From: Gemmatimonadales bacterium
GTDB lineage: Bacteria > Gemmatimonadota > Gemmatimonadetes > Gemmatimonadales > GWC2-71-9
Length of the DNA: 7,729 nucleotides
NCBI GenBank assembly: GCA_025924275.1
Contig: JAICEH010000098.1
Coordinates: 1-7,729 of the forward strand
Direction: 5' to 3'
The notes beneath the pieces were generated by a model. It saw nothing but the letters and a program-made list of their open reading frames with translations, ran no database searches and was not told the DNA's origin. Position numbers and translations under genes: made by a program. Shown here in pieces: positions 1 through 5,431 of this stretch (the stretch's first letter is position 1; the number at the start of each line of letters is the position of its first letter).

Positions 1-73
1 CGGAGCCGCTCACCGAGGGCGTGGCCACCAGCTCCGCGAGGAGCCGGTGCTCAGTCGGCGAGGTCGACGCCAA
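1..73 (-). CDS. ArgE/DapE-like M20 deacylase, N-terminal fragment
   Basis: Partial gene cut by the left edge of the window; only 24 codons are visible. The translation (TTG read as Met) ends in LLAELVATPSVSGS, the opening helix and loop typical of M20-family amidohydrolases such as ArgE and DapE. In this operon the expected job is hydrolysis of the N-acyl group from N-acylcitrulline (or N-acylornithine) in the cytoplasm. The start is inferred: TTG at 73-71 is the only usual start codon in this frame, because an in-frame TGA lies 11 codons upstream and no ATG or GTG precedes the conserved segment. A purine-rich stretch AAGGAGAAGG at 92-83 lies 9 bases upstream of it. The gene overlaps the end of argB by 23 bases, so translation is probably coupled. 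The metal-binding residues lie outside the window, so ArgE rather than DapE or another M20 enzyme rests on context. Confidence 0.72.
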   Translation of the reverse strand, partial: MASTSPTEHRLLAELVATPSVSGS

Positions 74-986
74 GGTAGGTCGCCTTCTCCTTGCGGCCCA
101 CGATCATCGTCCCCGACCCCGCCCCGGTGAACACCTCCATCAGGATCGCGTCCGGCTCCCGTCCGTCCACGATGTGGGTCCGCTCCACCCCGCTCGTGGC
201 GGCCCTGATGCACGCCTCGACCTTGGGGCGCATCCCCCCCGCGATCGCCCCGTTCCGGATGAGCTCCGCCAGGTCGTCGGGGTCGGCGAAGGCCACCAGC
301 GTGGTCGGGTCCTCCCGGTTCCGCAGGACCCCGGGCGCGCCGGTGAGGAAGATCAGTTTCTGGGCGTGGAGGGCCACGGCCAGGCGTTCCGCCACGGTGT
401 CGGCGTTCACGTTGTAGACCCGTCCCCGGTCGTCCGCCGCCAGGCTCGCCACCACCGGCATGAAGCGGGCGTCGAGCAGTGCCGTGAGCACCCGGGGCTC
501 CACCCGCTCCACGTCCCCGACCCAGCCGAAGTCCACCGTCCGGGTGGCACCGTCGTCGTCCACCATCTGCACCGGCGGCCGCTTCCGGACCGTCACCAGG
601 TCCCCGTCGATGCCGGTGAGCCCCACCGCCTGGGCCTCGTGCCAGTTGAGGGTGGCCACCAGGTCGGTGTTGAGCTCCCCGGCGTAGACCATCTTGGCCA
701 CCGAGAGCGCGTGCTCGTCGGTGACCCGGCGGCCCGCCACGATGGTGGGGTCCACGCCGAGGCGCCGGCTGAGCGCGGTGGCCTGGGGACCGCCGCCGTG
801 CACCACCACGACGCGGATGCCCAGCGACGACAGGAGCGCGAGCTGGGCGGCCACCTGGTCGCGGCCGTCGGGGTCGGCGAGCACCTCGCCGCCGAGCTTG
901 ACCACGAAGACGCGGTCGCGGTAGGCGCGCACGTAGCGGAGCGCACCCTTGAGGCCGGCCACGCCGCGGGAGGGATCGAGGTTCAT
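51..986 (-). CDS. argB: N-acylglutamate kinase (ArgB)
   Basis: Amino-acid kinase family enzyme, 311 residues, that phosphorylates the gamma-carboxylate of N-acetyl- or N-succinyl-glutamate with ATP. Visible motifs are VVKLGGE (Lys30), VVHGGGPQ (61-68), GRRVTD (85-90, substrate carboxylate Arg87), NVNADTVAE (192-200, catalytic Asp196), LTGAPGVL (214-221), GGMRPK (250-255, Lys255) and a C-terminal HIVDGR...GTMI block. It is longer than the E. coli enzyme (about 258 residues) and carries an N-terminal helix-like stretch, ALRYVRAYRDR, before the first strand. In the family that is the feature of hexameric, arginine-inhibited kinases, so feedback control by arginine is likely but inferred. There is no C-terminal GNAT domain, so it is not a fused synthase-kinase. 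The start is ATG with no clear ribosome site; the 31-base spacer after the carbamoyltransferase gene is made of heptamer repeats. Acyl preference cannot be read from the sequence. Confidence 0.95.
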   Translation of the reverse strand: MNLDPSRGVAGLKGALRYVRAYRDRVFVVKLGGEVLADPDGRDQVAAQLALLSSLGIRVVVVHGGGPQATALSRRLGVDPTIVAGRRVTDEHALSVAKMVYAGELNTDLVATLNWHEAQAVGLTGIDGDLVTVRKRPPVQMVDDDGATRTVDFGWVGDVERVEPRVLTALLDARFMPVVASLAADDRGRVYNVNADTVAERLAVALHAQKLIFLTGAPGVLRNREDPTTLVAFADPDDLAELIRNGAIAGGMRPKVEACIRAATSGVERTHIVDGREPDAILMEVFTGAGSGTMIVGRKEKATYLGVDLAD

Positions 987-989
987 GGG

Positions 990-1017
990 GTCACGAGTCG
1001 CGAGTCGCGAGACGGCG
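990..1017. repeat. Degenerate GTCRCGA heptamer repeat, argF'-argB spacer
   Basis: Four consecutive 7-base units on the plus strand: GTCACGA, GTCGCGA, GTCGCGA, GACGGCG. They fill nearly the whole 31-base gap between the stop codon of the carbamoyltransferase gene (1020-1018) and the start of argB (986). A closely related array lies in the argD-argC gap at 3163-3204, and 18 bases (GTCACGAGTCGCGAGTC plus a preceding G) are nearly identical in the two. The role is unknown. The array leaves no room for a good ribosome site for argB. Confidence 0.8.
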
Positions 1018-2025
1018 TCACGCCGCCCCGAGCAGGGTGAGGAGCAGGGCGCGCTGGACGTGGAGCCGGTTCTCCGCCTCGTCCACGACGGCGGACTGGG
1101 GCGAGTCGAGCACCGCGTCGTCGATCTCCACGTTGCGGCGCACGGGAAGGCAGTGGAGCACCACCCCCCGGTCCATCGCGCCGAGCCGGGCCGCGGTCAT
1201 CCGCCAGTCGCGATGCGGCGCCCGGCGGGCCAGGTCGGCCTCGGGATTCCCGAACAGGTCGAGCGCCCCCCAGCTCTTGGGGTAGACCGCGGCCGCCCCC
1301 TGGAGCGCGTCGTCGAGGTCGTCGGTGACCGCCACGGATCCGCCCGTGGCCGCCGCGAGGCCGCGCACGGCCGCGAGGTCGTCGGGATCGAGGTCGTAGC
1401 CGGGGGGCCGGGCGATCACCACGTCCATGCCGTTCCGGGCCGCGGCGAGCGCGGCGCTGGCCGGGACCGCGGTGGGGAGCTGCTTCGGGTGCCAGGCCCA
1501 GGAGAGGACGAACCGGCGGCCCCGCGGGTCGCCCAGCCGCTCCCGCAGGGTGAGCGCGTCGGCCAGCTCCTGGCACGGGTGGCGGCGGGCCGACTCGAGG
1601 TTCACCACGGGCTTGCCGCAGTACGCCGCGAAGTCCCGGATGATCGCGTCGCGGCGCGCGGTGGCCCAGTCGCCGCCCCGCGGAAAGCTCCGGAGCCCGA
1701 TCACGTCGGCGTAGCGGCCCAGGACCGGCGCCGCCTCCGCGATGTGCTCGACGGTGGCGCCGTCCATCACGACGCCCTTCTCGGTCTCCCAGGCCCAGCT
1801 GCCCTTGCCCGGCTCGAGCACGATCGCGTGGCCGCCGTGCAGGAACATCGCCGCCTCCATCGAGGCGCGGGTGCGGAGCGACGGGTCGAGGAACACCGCG
1901 GCGAGGAGCTTCCCCTCGAGCCCGCCCCGCACCTCGCCCCGCTTCACCCGGGCGGCGAGGCCGAGGAGGTCCTCGACCTCTCCCAGTCCCCATTCCTCCA
2001 GGGCGATCAGGTCGCGCTTGGTCAC
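1018..2025 (-). CDS. argF': N-acylornithine carbamoyltransferase, probably N-succinylornithine type (ArgF')
   Basis: Transfers a carbamoyl group from carbamoyl phosphate to the side-chain amine of an N-acylated ornithine, giving N-acylcitrulline; 335 residues. It matches the acetyl/succinyl-ornithine branch along its whole length: FLDPSLRTR (45-53, carbamoyl-phosphate site), W77, MDGATVEHIAE (87-97), RHPCQELAD (148-156), PKSWGAL (249-255), HCLPVRRNVE (291-300) and DEAENRLHVQ (315-324). Ordinary ornithine carbamoyltransferase lacks the DEAENRLHVQ and SWGAL blocks. At the specificity position (Glu92 in the Xanthomonas acetylornithine enzyme, Pro90 in the Bacteroides succinylornithine enzyme) this protein has Val92. 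At the carboxylated lysine of the Xanthomonas enzyme (Lys302) it has Glu300. Both favour a succinylornithine enzyme, by inference. GTG start at 2025-2023 overlaps the argD stop as GTGA, with a strong GGAGGTG ribosome site just upstream inside argD. A longer reading frame running back into argD is spurious. Confidence 0.93.
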   Translation of the reverse strand: MTKRDLIALEEWGLGEVEDLLGLAARVKRGEVRGGLEGKLLAAVFLDPSLRTRASMEAAMFLHGGHAIVLEPGKGSWAWETEKGVVMDGATVEHIAEAAPVLGRYADVIGLRSFPRGGDWATARRDAIIRDFAAYCGKPVVNLESARRHPCQELADALTLRERLGDPRGRRFVLSWAWHPKQLPTAVPASAALAAARNGMDVVIARPPGYDLDPDDLAAVRGLAAATGGSVAVTDDLDDALQGAAAVYPKSWGALDLFGNPEADLARRAPHRDWRMTAARLGAMDRGVVLHCLPVRRNVEIDDAVLDSPQSAVVDEAENRLHVQRALLLTLLGAA

Positions 2026-3167
2026 AGCACCTCCGCGAGACCGGCGAGGAGCAGGTCCGCCTCCGCCTCGGAGAAGGTGAGCGGCGGGAGCAGCCGGAGC
2101 ACGTTGGGGTCGGTGCTGGTGCCGGTCAGGATCCGCTTGCCGAAGAGCGCCCGCTGCACCTCCGCGGCCGGCCGGTCGAGCACCAGGCCAAGGAGGAGGC
2201 CGAGCCCCTGGACCCGGAGCCCGAGGCGGCGGGCGCCGTCGGCCAGCCGGGCGCCCACCCGGGTGGCGTTGGCCAGCAGCCCCTCGCCGGCGATGACGTC
2301 GAGGGTGGCGAGGGCGGCGGCGCACGGCACCGGCCCGCCGCCGAAGGTGCTTCCGAGGTCCCCGATCCCGACGCCCGCGGTCACCGCGGGGCTCGCCACC
2401 ACGGCACCGATCGGGAGGCCGGAGGCGAGGCCCTTGGCGAAGGTGAGGATGTCGGGGGTGACGCCGAGCGCCTCCGCGGCGGTGAAGGCGCCGGTGCGGC
2501 CCACGCCGCACTGCACCTCGTCGTACACCAGGACCGCGCCCGCGGCGTCACACGCCTCGCGTGCCGCCCGCAGGAAGCCCGGCGGGCACGCCCGCGCGCC
2601 CGCCATGCCCTGCACCGGCTCGAGGAGCACGGCGGCCACCGACTCGTCCACCACGCGGCGCATCGCGGCGGCGTCGCCGAACGGCACCTTCACCGAGAGG
2701 GGAAAGCCGGCGCGGATCGCCGCGGCGGCGTACTTCTCCCCGTCGCAGCAGGCCGCGGTGGCCACGGTGCGGCCGTGCCAGCCGCCGCCGACCGAGACCA
2801 CCACCTGCCGGCCGGTGTGCCGGCGCGCCAGGTGGAGCGCATTCTCGTTGGCCTCCGCACCGGAGTTGCAGAAGAACACCCGCTCGAGCGGTGGGGGGCA
2901 GAGCTCGGCGAGGCGGTCGGCGAGCCGCTCGCGGTTGGGATGGGGCACCGCAGTGGAGTAGAAGAGGAGCCGCGCGGCCTGCCCCGCGATGGCCGCGACC
3001 ACCCGCGGGTGCGAGTGCCCGGTGGCGGACACTGCGTGGCCCCCGTACGCGTCGAGCCACCGCTCGCCCGACTCGTCCACCAGCCACGACCCCGACCCGG
3101 TGGCGGGCCGGACCGGCATCTGGGAGTAGACCGGCAGGAGGTGCGGTGTGGCGGAGACGGTGGTCAC
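2022..3167 (-). CDS. argD: N-acylornithine aminotransferase (ArgD)
   Basis: PLP-dependent class III aminotransferase, 381 residues, converting N-acyl-glutamate semialdehyde and glutamate to N-acylornithine and 2-oxoglutarate. Visible landmarks are CNSGAEANENALHLAR (100-115, cofactor phosphate loop), GGWHGRT (128-134, with Trp where most family members have Phe stacking on PLP), LLEPVQG (181-187), VYDEVQCGVGRTG (214-226, with Asp216 for the pyridine nitrogen), TFAKGLASG (242-250, Schiff-base Lys245) and TFGGGPVPCAAA (274-285). Length is normal for ArgD. The start is taken as GTG at 3167, which gives the usual N-terminal spacing before the PVRPATGSGSWL segment; this codon falls inside the GTCACGA heptamer repeat and has no visible ribosome site, so a slightly later start is possible. 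It ends in a GTGA overlap with the carbamoyltransferase gene. Acetyl versus succinyl substrate is not decided by the sequence. Other class III aminotransferases are possible in principle, but the operon makes ArgD the clear choice. Confidence 0.93.
   Translation of the reverse strand: MTTVSATPHLLPVYSQMPVRPATGSGSWLVDESGERWLDAYGGHAVSATGHSHPRVVAAIAGQAARLLFYSTAVPHPNRERLADRLAELCPPPLERVFFCNSGAEANENALHLARRHTGRQVVVSVGGGWHGRTVATAACCDGEKYAAAAIRAGFPLSVKVPFGDAAAMRRVVDESVAAVLLEPVQGMAGARACPPGFLRAAREACDAAGAVLVYDEVQCGVGRTGAFTAAEALGVTPDILTFAKGLASGLPIGAVVASPAVTAGVGIGDLGSTFGGGPVPCAAALATLDVIAGEGLLANATRVGARLADGARRLGLRVQGLGLLLGLVLDRPAAEVQRALFGKRILTGTSTDPNVLRLLPPLTFSEAEADLLLAGLAEVL
2029..2035 (-). promoter_or_regulatory. 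Ribosome binding site of the argF'-type gene
   Basis: The minus strand reads GGAGGTG, two bases before GTG at 2025. It lies inside the last codons of argD and fixes the GTG as the start, giving tight coupling with argD. Confidence 0.7.
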
Positions 3168-3204
3168 GAGTCGCGAGTCACGGGTCGGGGGTCGAAGGTC
3201 GTCA
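3163..3204. repeat. Degenerate GTCRCGA heptamer repeat, argD-argC spacer
   Basis: Six perfectly phased 7-base units on the plus strand: GTCACGA, GTCGCGA, GTCACGG, GTCGGGG, GTCGAAG, GTCGTCA. The array runs from the argD start codon (GTG is the reverse complement of CAC at 3165-3167) to the argC stop codon (TGA, 3204-3202). Units decay away from the argD end. It is the same family as the array at 990-1017. Confidence 0.8.
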
Positions 3205-4218
3205 TACCGGGAAGAGCCCGCCGCCCTGGAGGCCGGCGGTCTCGGGGAGCCCGAGGGCGAGGTTCATCGCCTGCACCGCCTGGCCACCGGCACCCTTCAC
3301 CAGGTTGTCGAGGGCCACGAGCACCTCCGCCTCGAGGCGGTCGGGGCCGTTCACGACGCCGACGAGCACCGCGTTGGTGCCCACCACGTGGGTGAGCTCC
3401 GGCGGTGCAGCGCCGATCCGCACGAAGGGCCGGCCGGCGTACGCCGCGCGGTAGGCCTCGAGCGCGTCCACCGGCCGGGTGAACCGGACGTGGGCGGTGA
3501 GGTGGATGCCCCGGACGAAGGGGCCCGAGTGGGTGAGGAGCCGGGGCTCGCCGCTCCCGCCCCACTGCCGCCAGCGCTCCAGCACCTCGGCCTCGTGCCG
3601 GTGCGCCAGCGGGCTGTAGGCGAACACGTTGTGCGCCCTCGCCGGATGGTGCGTGGCCGGGCGCGGCGTCACCCCCGCGCCGCTCGAGCCGGTGATGGCG
3701 AAGAGCGCCGGCGGGACGGCGAGCGGCAGGCCGGCGAGCGGATGGAGCGCCAGCGCCGCCGCGGTGGCGAAGCACCCCGGCGCGGCGAGCGCCGTGCTCC
3801 CGCGGAGGGACGACCCGAGCAGGTCGGCCAGCGCGTAGGTGAACCGGTTCACCAGCGCCGGCGCCGCGTGCGGTCCGTAGTACCGCTCGTAGAGCGCCAG
3901 GTCGTGCAGCCGGAAGTCGGCCGCCAGGTCGGCCACCAGCCCCGGCCCCGCGTCCAGCACCGCGCCCGCCACGCGGGACGACTCGCCGTGCTCCAGGCTC
4001 AGGAACACGACGTCCCGCCCCCGCGCGGCCTCCGCCGGCTCCAGGCCGGCGAAGCGGGCGTCCGTCACCCAGGCGAGCTGCGGATGCACCTCGCCCACGG
4101 GCTTCCCCGCCTGGCTCCGGCTCGTGGCGAGGACCTCGGAGATGTCGGGATGCCCGAGCAGGAGGCGCAGGAGCTCGCCGCCGGCGTAGCCCGCGGCCCC
4201 GATCACGGCGGCCCGCAT
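3202..4218 (-). CDS. argC: N-acyl-gamma-glutamyl-phosphate reductase (ArgC)
   Basis: NADPH-dependent reductase of the N-acyl-glutamyl-phosphate made by ArgB, 338 residues. The N-terminus AVIGAAGYAGGELLRLL (4-20) is the Rossmann dinucleotide loop. AAPGCFATA (145-153) holds the catalytic Cys149, with GCFAT in place of the more common GCYPT. AITGSSGAGVTP (174-185) and the HRH motif (206-208, catalytic His region) follow, then GPFVRGI (232-238) and the C-terminal DNLVKGAGGQAVQAMNL block (304-320), which is diagnostic for ArgC. GCFAT and ITGSSGAGV resemble Bacteroidetes-type ArgC as I recall it, fitting an N-succinyl pathway. The ATG overlaps the stop of the upstream P-loop gene by one base (TGATG) and has no ribosome site of its own, so translation is probably coupled to that gene. 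Confidence 0.95.
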   Translation of the reverse strand: MRAAVIGAAGYAGGELLRLLLGHPDISEVLATSRSQAGKPVGEVHPQLAWVTDARFAGLEPAEAARGRDVVFLSLEHGESSRVAGAVLDAGPGLVADLAADFRLHDLALYERYYGPHAAPALVNRFTYALADLLGSSLRGSTALAAPGCFATAAALALHPLAGLPLAVPPALFAITGSSGAGVTPRPATHHPARAHNVFAYSPLAHRHEAEVLERWRQWGGSGEPRLLTHSGPFVRGIHLTAHVRFTRPVDALEAYRAAYAGRPFVRIGAAPPELTHVVGTNAVLVGVVNGPDRLEAEVLVALDNLVKGAGGQAVQAMNLALGLPETAGLQGGGLFPV

Positions 4219-5309
4219 CAGGCCGCCGAGCCCGCGGTGGCGGGCCGCCAGCGCGCCACCGCCTCCCGCACCACCCGGACCAGTTCCTCCGGGCTCCGCC
4301 GCGCGTTGACGGCCGGGAGGCCCAGCTCCGCCGCGACGTAGCTCCGGCCGACGTCGTTGTCGGTCGCGGGGCCGGTGATCACCGTGATCGGGAGGTGGAA
4401 CTGCCGGTCGAAGAGCTGCTGGGCGCCCCAGCAGCCCACCGGATCGGGGGCAGCCATGACGAACGCCGCGCCGAGGCCCATCAGGCCCGGGTCGAGGAGG
4501 ATGTCCTGCACCCCGTACTCGCCGAGGATCCCGTCCCCCAGCTCCGCCACGATCACGTCGGGCCGGTCGGTCCGGGAGGCGGCGATCCGGTTGAGGAGCC
4601 CGCGGGCGACGGCCACCGTCATCCCGGCGTGGGTGCTCGCGGCGCCCGCGTCATTGAAGGTCAGGGCCTGCACCGCGCCCGCGTCCCGCATCGCGAGCGT
4701 ATCCCGCATCAGCGAGACGCCGGTGAGCTTGGCCGCGGCCACGCGCAGCCCGCCGCGGGAGAGCCCGCGCACCAGCTCCGTGGCCGCGACCGTCTTCCCG
4801 GCGTTCATGCAGGTGCCGGCCACGTAGACCACCGGGATCGGGCAGTCCAGCTCGCCGGCGGGCGGGATGGCGTGATCCCGGATGTGGGCCGGACGGCCGA
4901 CCCGGTCGCCCAGGGCCGGGAAGGAGAGCACGGCGCCGAGGACCTCGGCCCGGAACGGGGGGCCCACGTCCGGGTTCACCGAGGTGCACCGGCCGAGGAT
5001 GCCGCCGAGGTTGAGGACCTCGATGGTGTCGCCGGGCGCGATGGTGCTGGGCACCTCGCCGGCGTAGCCGCGCAGCGCCCGCCGGCTGCCGAGGGTGCCG
5101 GCGAGCACGTCGCCGGCGCGGAGCGGCACCATCCGGCCGGTCGGGTCCTCGACGGTGTTGTAGGTCGCCTTGTCCTCGAGGATCCGGACGGCGAGGACGT
5201 AGCCCTCCTCCGCCACGATCTCCGGCCCGACGATCGCGTCGGGCGAGACCTGGGCGTTCCGGGTCGAGCTGGCGATCCGGTCGATCCGGACGCGGGTGGT
5301 CACCACCAT
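4218..5309 (-). CDS. P-loop NTPase-fold protein of unknown function inside the arginine operon
   Basis: I do not recognise a named gene. The 363-residue protein appears to have two parts. Residues about 25-150 look beta-rich, with many Gly and Pro and phrases such as VPLRAGDVLAGTLGSRRALR and EVLNLGGILGRC. Residues about 157-355 form a P-loop domain: strand PVVYVAGTCMNAGKT (159-173, Walker A-like with Lys172 and Thr173), AAAKLTGVSLMRD (191-203), an acidic turn VAELGDGILGEYG (254-266) that could bind Mg, FVMAAPDPVG (283-292), and ITVITGPATDNDVG (308-321), where the usual base-recognition strand would be. This recalls the dethiobiotin-synthetase/DUF1611 kind of P-loop fold. It has no signal peptide or membrane segment. 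ATG at 5309 follows a good ribosome site (AAGGAG, 8-base gap), and the stop overlaps argC as TGATG. The intimate coupling suggests a role in arginine synthesis: an acyltransferase or ligase for the first step, or a regulator. Function is open. Confidence 0.88.
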   Translation of the reverse strand: MVVTTRVRIDRIASSTRNAQVSPDAIVGPEIVAEEGYVLAVRILEDKATYNTVEDPTGRMVPLRAGDVLAGTLGSRRALRGYAGEVPSTIAPGDTIEVLNLGGILGRCTSVNPDVGPPFRAEVLGAVLSFPALGDRVGRPAHIRDHAIPPAGELDCPIPVVYVAGTCMNAGKTVAATELVRGLSRGGLRVAAAKLTGVSLMRDTLAMRDAGAVQALTFNDAGAASTHAGMTVAVARGLLNRIAASRTDRPDVIVAELGDGILGEYGVQDILLDPGLMGLGAAFVMAAPDPVGCWGAQQLFDRQFHLPITVITGPATDNDVGRSYVAAELGLPAVNARRSPEELVRVVREAVARWRPATAGSAA

Positions 5310-5317
5310 GCCTCGTG

Positions 5318-5323
5318 CTCCTT
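5318..5323 (-). promoter_or_regulatory. Ribosome binding site of the P-loop gene
   Basis: The minus strand reads AAGGAG, eight bases before ATG at 5309. With the argF' site it is one of the clearest in the operon. It shows the P-loop gene is translated on its own after the inverted-repeat element rather than by coupling to argG. Confidence 0.75.
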
Positions 5324-5327
5324 ACGG

Positions 5328-5426
5328 TTCACCGCGGAGAACGCGGAGATTCGCGGAGCGCCGCGGAGTTGGTGGGGATGGGCCCCACCGTTCACCTCCG
5401 CGGGCCACCGCGTGCTCCGCGGTGAG
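5328..5426. repeat. Intergenic inverted-repeat element with CGCGGAG units
   Basis: This fills most of the 122-base gap between argG and the P-loop gene. The left arm has four CGCGGAG units at 5333, 5342, 5352 and 5362 (spacing 9-10 bases); the right arm has two reverse-complement units, CTCCGCG, at 5396 and 5415. Three nested helices can form: 5329-5339 with 5415-5425 (11 bp, perfect), 5361-5368 with 5396-5403 (8 bp, perfect), and 5371-5377 with 5383-5389 (GGTGGGG/CCCCACC, 7 bp, loop ATGGG). No T-run follows on either strand, so it is not a standard intrinsic terminator. It may be a dispersed REP-like element, an mRNA stabiliser for the argG transcript, or an attenuator. Confidence 0.8.
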
Positions 5427-5431
5427 AGTCC

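Noticed and set aside
1018..2025. Ordinary ornithine carbamoyltransferase (ArgF/OTC)
   Set aside because: The motifs MDGATVEHIAE, SWGAL and DEAENRLHVQ belong to the N-acylornithine branch.
1018..2511. N-terminally extended version of the carbamoyltransferase (497 residues)
   Set aside because: The extension is a shadow of argD. The GTG at 2025 has a strong ribosome site and gives the normal family length.
949..2961. 670-residue open frame on the plus strand, and other long plus-strand frames (21-1040, 3148-4341, 4395-5435, 5459-6637)
   Set aside because: All lie opposite well-recognised arg genes, have low-complexity Arg/Ala/Pro/Gly-rich translations and no known motifs. They are shadows caused by high G+C at third codon positions.
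990..3204. The heptamer arrays as a CRISPR or as CRISPR-like repeats
   Set aside because: Units are 7 bases with no spacers between them, and no cas genes are present.
5371..5389. Perfect 7-bp hairpin as a rho-independent terminator of argG
   Set aside because: No run of T follows on the minus strand. It is better described as the tip of the larger inverted-repeat element.
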